From: Effusibacillus lacus | GTDB taxonomy: Bacteria > Bacillota > Bacilli > Tumebacillales > Effusibacillaceae | Direction of reading: 5' to 3' | Length of the DNA: 60,365 bases | Assembly: GCF_002335525.1 (NCBI RefSeq) | Contig: NZ_BDUF01000010.1 | Span: 1-60,365 of the forward strand | Shown here: positions 51,221 to 60,365 of the stretch, piece after piece | Position numbering within the stretch: the stretch's first letter is position 1 | Layout: each line of letters opens with the position of its first letter | The notes under the pieces: generated by a model | Told to the model about the DNA's origin: nothing | The model's input: the letters and a program-made list of their open reading frames with translations, nothing else | The model's database searches: none | Translations under genes and position numbers: made by a program

Positions 51221-52648
51221 GTGTTGGAGTTCTCGAGTGATTTGTACTTAAGGAATAAGGAAGTCCTTTTGAATGGAAAACATTATTCCGACCCCATCGA
51301 GTTTCCAAGTGAATTCGTTGAAAGCCATAAAATCTCATTTGAATTAAGTCGCGATGGAAATCCCGTTATTTCTTATAGAAAAGATGATGTAAAACAGTTT
51401 GTCCACAGTAAATACACCCCAAAAAAGGAAGCCAAGCGCTTTCTCGAAGGAAACCTCGCAAAGATCAACGAGACGCTTGGTAAATCCGGGAATTCCCAGT
51501 TGATCCTTTACGGTTTGGGGTGTGGTTACCAAATCAAAGAACTCGTTCGGGAGTACCCGGGTCTGACTTTGTATGTATTTGATTTTAATCCGGAACTTGT
51601 CCACTACTCGTTTGGGTTTATAGATTTTCGAGAAATACTGGAGAATCCAAGGATTAACCTAGTGATAACGAAAAAGGAACCGTCCATTCTCGAGAATCTA
51701 GACAAGGTGCAAAACTGCCAAATGATTGTCTACAAGCCGACCCTTCCCTTGATTCCCGATGAGCTCAATCATTTGAAAGAAATTTTGATTGATATTGACA
51801 TACAAAGACAAACAGTTTCAGCCACATCCAATTTGCTTTTAAACAACTTTCGTAAAAATGTCAGTGTACCCTATTACGATTGGTCATCTTTCCATCAACT
51901 TTTTGACGGGATTCCGATGGTGCTTGTGAGTGCGGGCCCATCCTTAGGCAAAAACATTAGCCTTCTGACTAAGGTTAAGAATCACGCTCTTATAGGCGCC
52001 GTCGGTACAGCGCTAACTCCTCTTTTAAAAGCAGGAATCGAGCCTGACTTTTTCATGGTTACGGATCCAAAACATTATACTTTGGAGCAAATTAGGGATT
52101 GTAATAAGTCCGTATTATTTTATTTAAGTACAGTTTTTTCAGGGGTAGTTGAAACCTATATCGGCCCGAAATTTATGGTATATCAAAAAGGGTTTATTGA
52201 AGCTGAAAATTTGGCTGCCGATCGGGGAGTTCCAGCAATTTTAACAGGCGGTTCTGTTGCAACAACACTTTTGGATCTTATGATCAAAATGGGCGCCAAT
52301 CTCATTTGTTTTGTGGGACAAGATCTCGCATATACCAACGGTCGAACACACGCGACGGGAACACATCTGTACAGAACAATTGATCCTATGGATACTACGA
52401 CATTCGTAGATAACTTTTATCAAACGGGGAAAGTGGCTACTTCAAACAACTTGAAGTCCTATCTAAGATGGATTGTACGCTACATCGAGGATAACAGAGC
52501 TATACAATTCTACAACGCAACTGAAGGTGGAGCCTTCATTAAAGGCTGCCATCATCTAAAACTGGAAGAATTCATTAAGTTAATAGACGGTAAGAATATT
52601 GACGCGGAAAGAGAATTATTTAAAGAGAAGGTAGAAGCAATTAGCTAA
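51221..52648 (+). CDS. Second MAF (DUF115, MptE-like) glycosyltransferase
   Basis: A shorter, 475-residue relative of the protein at 48259. It has the N-terminal LILYGLGCGYQIKELV, then the core VLVSAGPSLGKNISLL, FFMVTDPKHYT, LICFVGQDLAYTNGRTHATG and FYNATEGGAFIKG. Two MAF enzymes in one locus are known in species that attach two sugars or that vary glycosylation; here the second could act on another protein or sugar. GTG start, four bases after the preceding gene. AT-rich. Confidence 0.88.
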   Translation: MLEFSSDLYLRNKEVLLNGKHYSDPIEFPSEFVESHKISFELSRDGNPVISYRKDDVKQFVHSKYTPKKEAKRFLEGNLAKINETLGKSGNSQLILYGLGCGYQIKELVREYPGLTLYVFDFNPELVHYSFGFIDFREILENPRINLVITKKEPSILENLDKVQNCQMIVYKPTLPLIPDELNHLKEILIDIDIQRQTVSATSNLLLNNFRKNVSVPYYDWSSFHQLFDGIPMVLVSAGPSLGKNISLLTKVKNHALIGAVGTALTPLLKAGIEPDFFMVTDPKHYTLEQIRDCNKSVLFYLSTVFSGVVETYIGPKFMVYQKGFIEAENLAADRGVPAILTGGSVATTLLDLMIKMGANLICFVGQDLAYTNGRTHATGTHLYRTIDPMDTTTFVDNFYQTGKVATSNNLKSYLRWIVRYIEDNRAIQFYNATEGGAFIKGCHHLKLEEFIKLIDGKNIDAERELFKEKVEAIS

Positions 52649-52659
52649 GATAGTGGTAA

Positions 52660-54832
<2,173 letters not shown>

Positions 54833-54836
<4 letters not shown>

Positions 54837-55564
54837 AGACAGCGATCATTGTACAAGCCCGTATGACATCAACCCGGCTTCCGGGAAAAGTCTTGAAAAC
54901 TGTACTTGGTAAATCATTGCTTGAGTTTCAGATTGAACGTTTGCGACGGGTTCGTTTAGCTGACCAAATTATCATTGCAACCACTACCAATGAAACTGAT
55001 CAGCCTATAGTAGATCTGTGTAAACGTCTGCAGGTATCTTATTGGCGTGGATCCGAGGATGATGTGCTGGCGAGATATTACGAGGCAGCTAAGGAATTTA
55101 AAGCAGATTTGATCGTGCGGGTTACATCTGACTGCCCGCTTATTGACCCCGAGGTAATTGATCGCCATATCCGATATTACCAGGATCACCAATCCGAGTT
55201 TGATTACGTATCCAATGTACATTGTCGAACATATCCAAGAGGAATGGATACGGAAGTTTTCTCCTTCAGAGTATTGAGTGAAGCTTATGAAAATGCTGTT
55301 GACTGTTCTGAACGGGAGCATGTTACTCCTTATCTATACAGGAACCCTGAGTTCTATCGAATAGGGGATTTGGCATATGATTCAGATCAAAGCCACCATC
55401 GTTGGACGGTCGACACCCCAGAGGACTTTGAACTGATTTCCAGAATCCTGGAAACCATTTATCCCACGAATCCCCAATTTACCTTAAGGGATGTCCTTGA
55501 ACTATTGGAACTGCACCCGGAATGGTCTGCCATTAACGCCCATATCGAACAAAAGAAAGCTTGA
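54833..55564 (+). CDS. pseF: Pseudaminic acid cytidylyltransferase (SpsF-like)
   Basis: Activates pseudaminic acid with CTP. The nucleotidyltransferase start is AIIVQARMTSTRLPGKVL, with VRVTSDCPLIDPEVID and RWTVDTPEDFELI. This SpsF-type sequence differs from Campylobacter PseF but fills the same slot in Bacilli. 243 residues; overlaps pseC by four bases and pseG by one. Confidence 0.88.
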
Positions 55565-56661
55565 TGGAACCTATGCATATTTTCTTTCGAGTGGATTCAT
55601 CCCAACAAATTGGATCGGGACATCTGATGCGCTGCTTGACGTTGGCTACTGAACTGAAGGAACGGCATGCAACTGTATCATTTATCTCCAGGGAACTGCC
55701 AGGTCATATGTGTAATTACGTAGAGAGCAAGGGGTTTCAGGTAGCAAGGTTACCCTACTCGGCACAAGCAGAAGAAAGCCTAAGAACCCCGAATTCCACG
55801 TGGTTGGGGGTAAGCTGGCAACTGGATGCAGAAGAAACGAAAGAAGTATTAAGTAGCTGTGTCCAGGGTGTCGATTGGTTGATTGTGGATCACTATGCAT
55901 TGGATTGGCAGTGGGAGTCTTACCAAAGGTCTGAAGCTAAAAAAATCATGGTTATAGACGATCTCGCTGACCGTCGGCATGATTGCGACCTGCTGCTAGA
56001 TCAGAACTTGTTTGAAGATCTGGAGATACGATATGACAAATTGGTTTCCACAGAATGTCTTAAATTCTTGGGGCCTAGGTATGCATTGCTTCGAAAAGAA
56101 TTTTTGGAAGCCAGAACTCGCCTGCGGCAAAGGGACGGACAGGTGAATCGAATTTTGGTTTTTTTCGGGGGCAGTGACATTACGAATGAAACAGCCAAAG
56201 CGATAAAAGCCATCCAAAGTTTGAATAGCCCTCAGATCCAGGTGGATGTAGTGGTGGGGTCCTCAAATCCCCGAAAAGACGAGATCCGGGATCTCTGTTA
56301 TTCCATACCCAATGTGAATTATCATTGTCAAATTGAAAATATGGCCGAGTTGATGGCGGCTGCCGATCTTGCGATTGGGGCAGGAGGAACGGCGACCTGG
56401 GAACGCTGTTATCTTGGGTTGCCCGCCCTGGTAGTGATTCTAGCAGAAAATCAGATACAGCCTGCTCAAGCTGCTGCCAAAGAAGAATTGGTGATCAACT
56501 TGGGTTGGCACTATGAAATTGATGAGCTTCAATTAGCCGGAGAAATTCGAAGGGCGATAGAAAATCCCGGCCTTCTAAAGAAGATGGGGCAAAACGCTTT
56601 CCGGCTTATGGGGGACACTTCAACCCGAAGTGAAGTTGCGAGAGCGATCCTGGGGGGATAG
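55564..56661 (+). CDS. pseG: UDP-sugar hydrolase of the pseudaminic acid pathway
   Basis: Removes UDP from the diacetylated intermediate. GT-B fold with RVDSSQQIGSGHLMRCLTLA (catalytic His), DWLIVDHYALDW, MVIDDLADRRHDCDLLLDQN and DLAIGAGGTATWERCYLGLP. It is 365 residues; ATG 55564 overlaps the pseF stop (TGATG), while the in-frame TTG three bases earlier is unlikely. Confidence 0.93.
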   Translation: MEPMHIFFRVDSSQQIGSGHLMRCLTLATELKERHATVSFISRELPGHMCNYVESKGFQVARLPYSAQAEESLRTPNSTWLGVSWQLDAEETKEVLSSCVQGVDWLIVDHYALDWQWESYQRSEAKKIMVIDDLADRRHDCDLLLDQNLFEDLEIRYDKLVSTECLKFLGPRYALLRKEFLEARTRLRQRDGQVNRILVFFGGSDITNETAKAIKAIQSLNSPQIQVDVVVGSSNPRKDEIRDLCYSIPNVNYHCQIENMAELMAAADLAIGAGGTATWERCYLGLPALVVILAENQIQPAQAAAKEELVINLGWHYEIDELQLAGEIRRAIENPGLLKKMGQNAFRLMGDTSTRSEVARAILGG

Positions 56662-56662
56662 C

Positions 56663-57235
56663 ATGCTTCGTCGTGAGGATTGTTTGATAAGAGGAATCGA
56701 AGAACAGGATTTGGACCTGGTTCTTCGCTGGAGAAATTCCGAGCGGATTCGAACTCACATGTATACAGATCATCTCATATCCCCGGCTGAACACAGATCC
56801 TGGTTTGAGAGGGTCAAACAAGGGAATGGACCCATTTGCAAAATCTTTGAACATAAAGGAATCCCGCTTGGAGTCGTCAACTTTACTCAGATTGACAGAA
56901 ACCACCATCGATGCCAGTGGGGATTCTATATTGGGGAAAGTGATGCTCCGAAAGGGAGCGGATCAGCCATGGGGTATCTTTCACTGCAGTTCGCGTTCGA
57001 AGAAATAAACCTAAACAAAGTGTGTGCAGAAGTATTCGCTTTTAATAGCGTAAGTCTTGGTTATCATAAGAAACTTGGTTTTGTGGAAGAAGGCCGCTTC
57101 CTTCAACATGTGTTTAAAAACGGAGTTTATGAAGATATTGTCGTTTTAGCTGCTTTTCAAAAAAATTGGCGGGATTTGAATAAACAGCTGGAAAAGCTGT
57201 GTTTTGAGATGGGTGAATACAGTGACAGAGATTAA
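56663..57235 (+). CDS. pseH: GNAT N-acetyltransferase of the pseudaminic acid pathway
   Basis: Acetylates the 4-amino group of the intermediate with acetyl-CoA. RNSERIRTHMYTDHLISPAE, QWGFYIGESDAPKGSGSAMG and NKVCAEVFAFNSVSLGYHKK (then LGF) match PseH. 190 residues from ATG 56663 with GGGGGG upstream, overlapping pseI by 14 bp. Confidence 0.93.
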   Translation: MLRREDCLIRGIEEQDLDLVLRWRNSERIRTHMYTDHLISPAEHRSWFERVKQGNGPICKIFEHKGIPLGVVNFTQIDRNHHRCQWGFYIGESDAPKGSGSAMGYLSLQFAFEEINLNKVCAEVFAFNSVSLGYHKKLGFVEEGRFLQHVFKNGVYEDIVVLAAFQKNWRDLNKQLEKLCFEMGEYSDRD

Positions 57236-58274
57236 AGTAGGAAACCGAATAGTCGGACCCAACCATCCTCCTTTCGTAATTGCAGAGATGTCAGGAAATC
57301 ATAACCAGTCCTTGGAAAGAGCCCTTGAGATAGTGGAAGCTGCAGCAAGGGCTGGTGCACATGCTTTGAAGATCCAAACCTATACGGCTGACACAATGAC
57401 ACTTGATGTTGAACAAGGGGAGTTTTTTATCGAGGATCCAGACAGCCTATGGAAAGGCAAGTCCTTATATAAGCTTTATCAGGAAGCTTATACGCCATGG
57501 GAATGGCACAAGCCGATTTTTGACAGATGCAGGGAACTTGGAATGATACCGTTTAGTACACCCTTTGACGAATCTGCGGTTGAGTTCCTAGAAACTTTGG
57601 ATACAGCCTTATACAAGATCGCTTCTTTTGAGAATACCGATTTGCCATTGATCCGAAAAGTAGCGGCAACGGGAAAACCCATGATTATTTCAACAGGCAT
57701 GGCCAGTGTGGCGGAACTGGATGAAACCGTTCGTGCTGCAAGAGAAGCCGGATGCAAAGATTTAATCTTGTTGAAATGCACCAGCACCTATCCTGCTACT
57801 CCGGAAGACAGCAATATCTTGACCATTCCTCATATGAGAGATCTATTTAAATGCCAGACCGGTTTATCGGATCATACCATGGGAGTCGGAGTAGCAGTAG
57901 CAAGCGTAGCTCTGGGGGCAACCGTAATCGAAAAACACTTTACCTTAAGGCGTGCAGATGGAGGGGTGGATTCCGCTTTCTCATTGGAGCCTGAAGAGTT
58001 TCAAACTCTTGTCATTGAAAGTGAGCGGGCATGGCAAGCGTTGGGAAGCATTAACTATGGAGCAACCGCTAAAGAGAAAAAATCCCTTCAATTCCGCCGT
58101 TCCTTATTCGTGGCGCAAGATATGAAGGCGGGAGAGGTGTTCACGAAAGAGAATTTGAGAGTTATTCGCCCCGGGTATGGACTTCCTCCAAAATATTACG
58201 AGGTTCTACTTGGCAAAGCCGTCAAGTGTGATGTAAGGAAAGGAACTCCTGTAAGTCTAGACCTAATAGGCTAA
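57222..58274 (+). CDS. pseI: Pseudaminic acid synthase
   Basis: Condenses the PseG product with phosphoenolpyruvate. NeuB-type barrel with FVIAEMSGNHNQSLERALEI, LKIQTYTADTMTLD, PFSTPFDESAVEFLE, KCTSTYPATPED and GLSDHTMGVGVAVASVALGA, then a C-terminal SAF domain. I choose GTG 57222 with GGGTG six bases upstream, giving 350 residues, the usual size. It completes the pathway to CMP-pseudaminic acid and is closed by a terminator. Confidence 0.95.
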   Translation: MTEIKVGNRIVGPNHPPFVIAEMSGNHNQSLERALEIVEAAARAGAHALKIQTYTADTMTLDVEQGEFFIEDPDSLWKGKSLYKLYQEAYTPWEWHKPIFDRCRELGMIPFSTPFDESAVEFLETLDTALYKIASFENTDLPLIRKVAATGKPMIISTGMASVAELDETVRAAREAGCKDLILLKCTSTYPATPEDSNILTIPHMRDLFKCQTGLSDHTMGVGVAVASVALGATVIEKHFTLRRADGGVDSAFSLEPEEFQTLVIESERAWQALGSINYGATAKEKKSLQFRRSLFVAQDMKAGEVFTKENLRVIRPGYGLPPKYYEVLLGKAVKCDVRKGTPVSLDLIG

Positions 58275-58276
58275 TA

Positions 58277-58325
58277 AAAACTGCGTATGGAGAAGCAAAG
58301 ATTTGCTCTTCATACGCAGTTTTTT
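58277..58325 (+). terminator. Bidirectional terminator between pseI and the DUF2920 gene
   Basis: AAAACTGCGTATG pairs with CATACGCAGTTTT; an inner GAAGCAAA/TTTGCTC pairing extends the stem. T tracts on both strands suit the two convergent genes. Confidence 0.9.
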
Positions 58326-59427
58326 ATTTATTCCGTACTTCCATAATGGGAACCCCTGTGGAATACTCTATAGAGTATGAATATTCAAGTGTATCAATAG
58401 AAACTGAAGGCAAAGAAAATACCCGTGGTGTGTTGGGCTCCTTCAAACTCATTGCATAATCGAATAACTCAAGGAAATCCGCATCCAACCCATGTGTACA
58501 TGATTTAAAAATTTTCCCATCTACTCGCTCAGGAGTAATTTCATGATATTGGATAAAAGGGATTTGAGAACAAAATCTTTCCTTATCAGAAGGATTGATT
58601 AAATCGTCTTCCGTTCCGTGGAAGGATAAGATGTCACAGGTGTTAGTAAATTTCTGATAGAGAGTTGAGAGGTATAGAAGGTCAATATCATATGGCAAGT
58701 CTTTTGCCAAATATTGAAATTCAATGTTAAATACAAGGTTGCCAATCCGTCTTAAATAATATCTTGGTTTCAACAAAAACACTGGAAACAACCATGCGGA
58801 ATTATCAATGATCTTAGAAAAAAGTCTTGGAGCAAACGCGTTACATAAGAGGGCTAAGTAAGCACCGTGGGAATGACCATAAGCAATGATACGATTGGTA
58901 TTTATCGAATAACCGTTGTCTTTAATTATTGCCATAACAAGAAGAATGGCCGTCAGATTATCAAGTGCCTGCATGATTCCCATATCATTAAAATTTTCGA
59001 TAGTCTCCCCAAGATTCTCTTTTCCAGTAATTATCAGATCATATTTTGCTCCGATTTCGACTAGCCTTTTAAAATTAAGTCGATAGGTGTCAGGGGATAT
59101 GATTTCTTGTAATTCCGAATGAGAGAATGTCTTTTGCATCATCTCCAAATCAATGTTCATAGTAGCATTCTTTGTAACTTGCATGAATTCGTGTCCAAAA
59201 TAATCACACTGTATCGTAACAAGATTATGTTTATCGGCGAATGTAGTTCTCATTTTTTTATAGACATTTGAGCTTGCGTTCCCTCCAAAACCGGGTATGA
59301 GTAGAAGGAGGCCAGTGTCTTCATTAATTCCATGCTCAGGTTCGCAAAAATATAAGTTCATATCTCGTAAGCCAGGCTGATAGATATTTGGATGTGCGGG
59401 TACTTTGATTTCGTATGATTTTGCCAT
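58324..59427 (-). CDS. DUF2920-family alpha/beta hydrolase
   Basis: A 367-residue cytosolic protein with an alpha/beta-hydrolase core: LLLLIPGFGGNASSNVYKKM, nucleophile elbow AYGHSHGAYLAL, LSFHGTEDDLINP (acid) and KSCTHGLDADF (histidine). DUF2920 proteins are best known from flagellar-glycosylation loci of Campylobacter; no activity has been assigned that I know of. ATG 59427 has AAAGGAGG upstream. It is AT-rich like the island and converges on pseI. An esterase acting on acylated nonulosonic acid or on glycan would fit the context, as inference only. Confidence 0.82.
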   Translation of the reverse strand: MAKSYEIKVPAHPNIYQPGLRDMNLYFCEPEHGINEDTGLLLLIPGFGGNASSNVYKKMRTTFADKHNLVTIQCDYFGHEFMQVTKNATMNIDLEMMQKTFSHSELQEIISPDTYRLNFKRLVEIGAKYDLIITGKENLGETIENFNDMGIMQALDNLTAILLVMAIIKDNGYSINTNRIIAYGHSHGAYLALLCNAFAPRLFSKIIDNSAWLFPVFLLKPRYYLRRIGNLVFNIEFQYLAKDLPYDIDLLYLSTLYQKFTNTCDILSFHGTEDDLINPSDKERFCSQIPFIQYHEITPERVDGKIFKSCTHGLDADFLELFDYAMSLKEPNTPRVFSLPSVSIDTLEYSYSIEYSTGVPIMEVRNK

Positions 59428-59565
59428 AGTGCCTCCTTTATCTGAAATGATGATATCCATTTGGGTAGTTCAACGAAGAAGGGATCATTTCCTCTTAATT
59501 TTTTTTGTGCCAAGATTCAGTGAAAATTTCACCTTAACTGTTCTATGAAAATGTCACTTTTAAGT

Positions 59566-59590
59566 TCCCCCTCGCTTCATACGAGGGGGG
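59566..59590. other. GC-rich hairpin beside the transposase remnant
   Basis: CCCCCTCG pairs with CGAGGGGG around CTTCATA. It may be a terminator for the transposase remnant or part of its end. A related GAAGCGAGGAGG stretch recurs at 60337-60348. Confidence 0.4.
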
Positions 59591-59599
59591 CTAGATGTT

Positions 59600-60236
59600 C
59601 TTTTTTGCTATGCTAACCTTGCTTTTGTTGAGCTTTATTGAGTTCTTTTGGACCTCTCCAGACTCTCCAGGGGTGGTTCGCAGCGGGCTTGCGTGGCGGC
59701 GCAAGATCTGCTTGTAGATCACTGTAAAGAGAGGCGGGAAGCCCATAGGTTCGAATTCCTTACCGCATAACCTCCAAAGTATCCTTCGGTTGGTATCGTC
59801 AGAGCGGAAAACGGCACCTACAACGAGCCCGGTTGCGTCATCAATGCTGTCCATAGAGCAAAAGCTGGAACTCTTCCTTCTAACCAGTAATGTTTGCTGA
59901 CATCAATTTGCCACAGTATACCGACTTGTGGTTTTCGAGCACGAGGACTGAGCAACTTCGGACGACGGCGTTGTTTTTGTCTCTTGACTCCTGCGGCAAC
60001 TAAAATCCGACGAATAGAGGAAACGCTAAAATCCAACTGTTCATGCTTTTTCAGAAGCTCAGATAAGTGAGAATTATTACTTCCGTAGTACTTTTGTTCG
60101 TAAAGACTAACAACTTGTTCCCTAATGGACTCAGGGATTGTGTGAGAGGGCGTTGTAAGGGATTGGGCAACCAACTTCTCAATACAAGAACTTTCTTAAA
60201 TTTTGTTTTGTCAGTGTAATCGTCTCCTTGTCCCAT
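59600..60236 (-). pseudogene. Decayed ISNCY-type transposase
   Basis: The minus strand opens with GQGDDYTDKTKFKKVLVL (the usual family start is similar), loses one base and the whole helix-turn-helix segment, resumes at SHTIPESIREQVVSLYEQKY, continues through SSIRRILVAAGVKRQKQRRR and GILWQIDVSKHYWLEGR, then shifts frame to IDDATGLVVGAVFRSDD and loses the rest of the integrase-like core. At least three frame breaks and two deletions are visible, so it is dead. It marks the right edge of the flagellin-glycosylation region. Confidence 0.7.
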
Positions 60237-60355
60237 GTTGACATTTTCACATACGAGTTACAGGGTGATAAGTAAGCGTCAAATATTCCCCACCTATGAG
60301 CCTTCTCTTGTCCGTGAGATAATCTTCCTCAGAATGAAGCGAGGAGGATTTTTTT

Positions 60356-60365
60356 ATGACGCAAG
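60356..60365 (+). CDS. Start of an unidentified gene cut by the window edge
   Basis: ATG ACG CAA at the end of the window, eight bases after GAGGAGG. Only three codons are visible, so the product cannot be named; proximity to transposase debris makes a mobile-element gene plausible. Confidence 0.35.

Overview
The window reads as chromosome of a motile, endospore-forming, Gram-positive bacterium (Firmicutes, class Bacilli). It carries an alpha/beta small acid-soluble spore protein, a DegS/DegU pair, CsaB/LCP/TagA wall-polymer genes, a DegV-ComFC-YvyF-FlgM-FlgN-FlgK-FlgL-FliW-CsrA-flagellin order as in Bacillus, and strong AGGAGG-type ribosome sites with frequent GTG and TTG starts. Moderately high GC in the first 40 kb and the gene content would suit an Alicyclobacillaceae-like genus (Effusibacillus or Tumebacillus type), but that placement is an inference from memory and not a search result.

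Layout. 1-3.4 kb is a scar region: an AIM24-family gene, the N-terminal stub of an S66 LD-carboxypeptidase, an IS1595-derived element with several copies of its terminal repeat and a repeat-filled, catalytically empty transposase, a small MITE-like element, and a dead peroxiredoxin gene. 3.4-8.2 kb holds envelope genes (polysaccharide deacetylase, csaB, LCP ligase, tagA) and a spore protein gene. 8.4-12.2 kb holds metK and degS-degU. 12.2-12.6 kb is a cyclic-di-GMP-I riboswitch followed by a strong terminator and the tail of a broken tatA. 12.7-17 kb makes glycolipid and nucleotide-sugar enzymes (PAP2 phosphatase, UgtP-like and GT4 glycosyltransferases, UDP-glucose dehydrogenase). 17-19.4 kb is a multidomain c-di-GMP enzyme. 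20.1-24.5 kb is a compact lipid-acyltransferase cluster (OlsB-like GNAT, LpxL/HtrB-like acyltransferase, DedA, YdjM-like membrane protein) facing a patatin. A 242-bp stem-loop repeat bounds this cluster on both sides.

25-38.3 kb is a chemoreceptor followed by a complete phosphate regulon: pstSCAB, phoU, a DUF47 protein, a Pit-type transporter, phoPR and an alkaline phosphatase, with PhoP-box-like 11-bp-phased hexamers before pstS and the phosphatase. 38.5-48.2 kb is the competence/flagellar block ending in flagellin, flaG and fliD; the flagellin leader shows a sigma-D promoter and CsrA-type sites, so the FliW-CsrA-flagellin circuit can be read directly. 48.2-58.3 kb, visibly more AT-rich, is a flagellin-glycosylation island: two MAF (DUF115) glycosyltransferases around fliS/fliT-like genes, then a full pseB-C-F-G-H-I pathway to CMP-pseudaminic acid. 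A convergent DUF2920 hydrolase and a decayed transposase close the window.

The most unusual items are the family of AATAGGACTG/CAGTCCTATT stem-loops that recurs in at least three intergenic places, the lipid cluster between two of its copies, the riboswitch left in front of a broken tatA, and the IS1595 relative whose DDE core is replaced by TTQPSS repeats. None could be tested against databases here.
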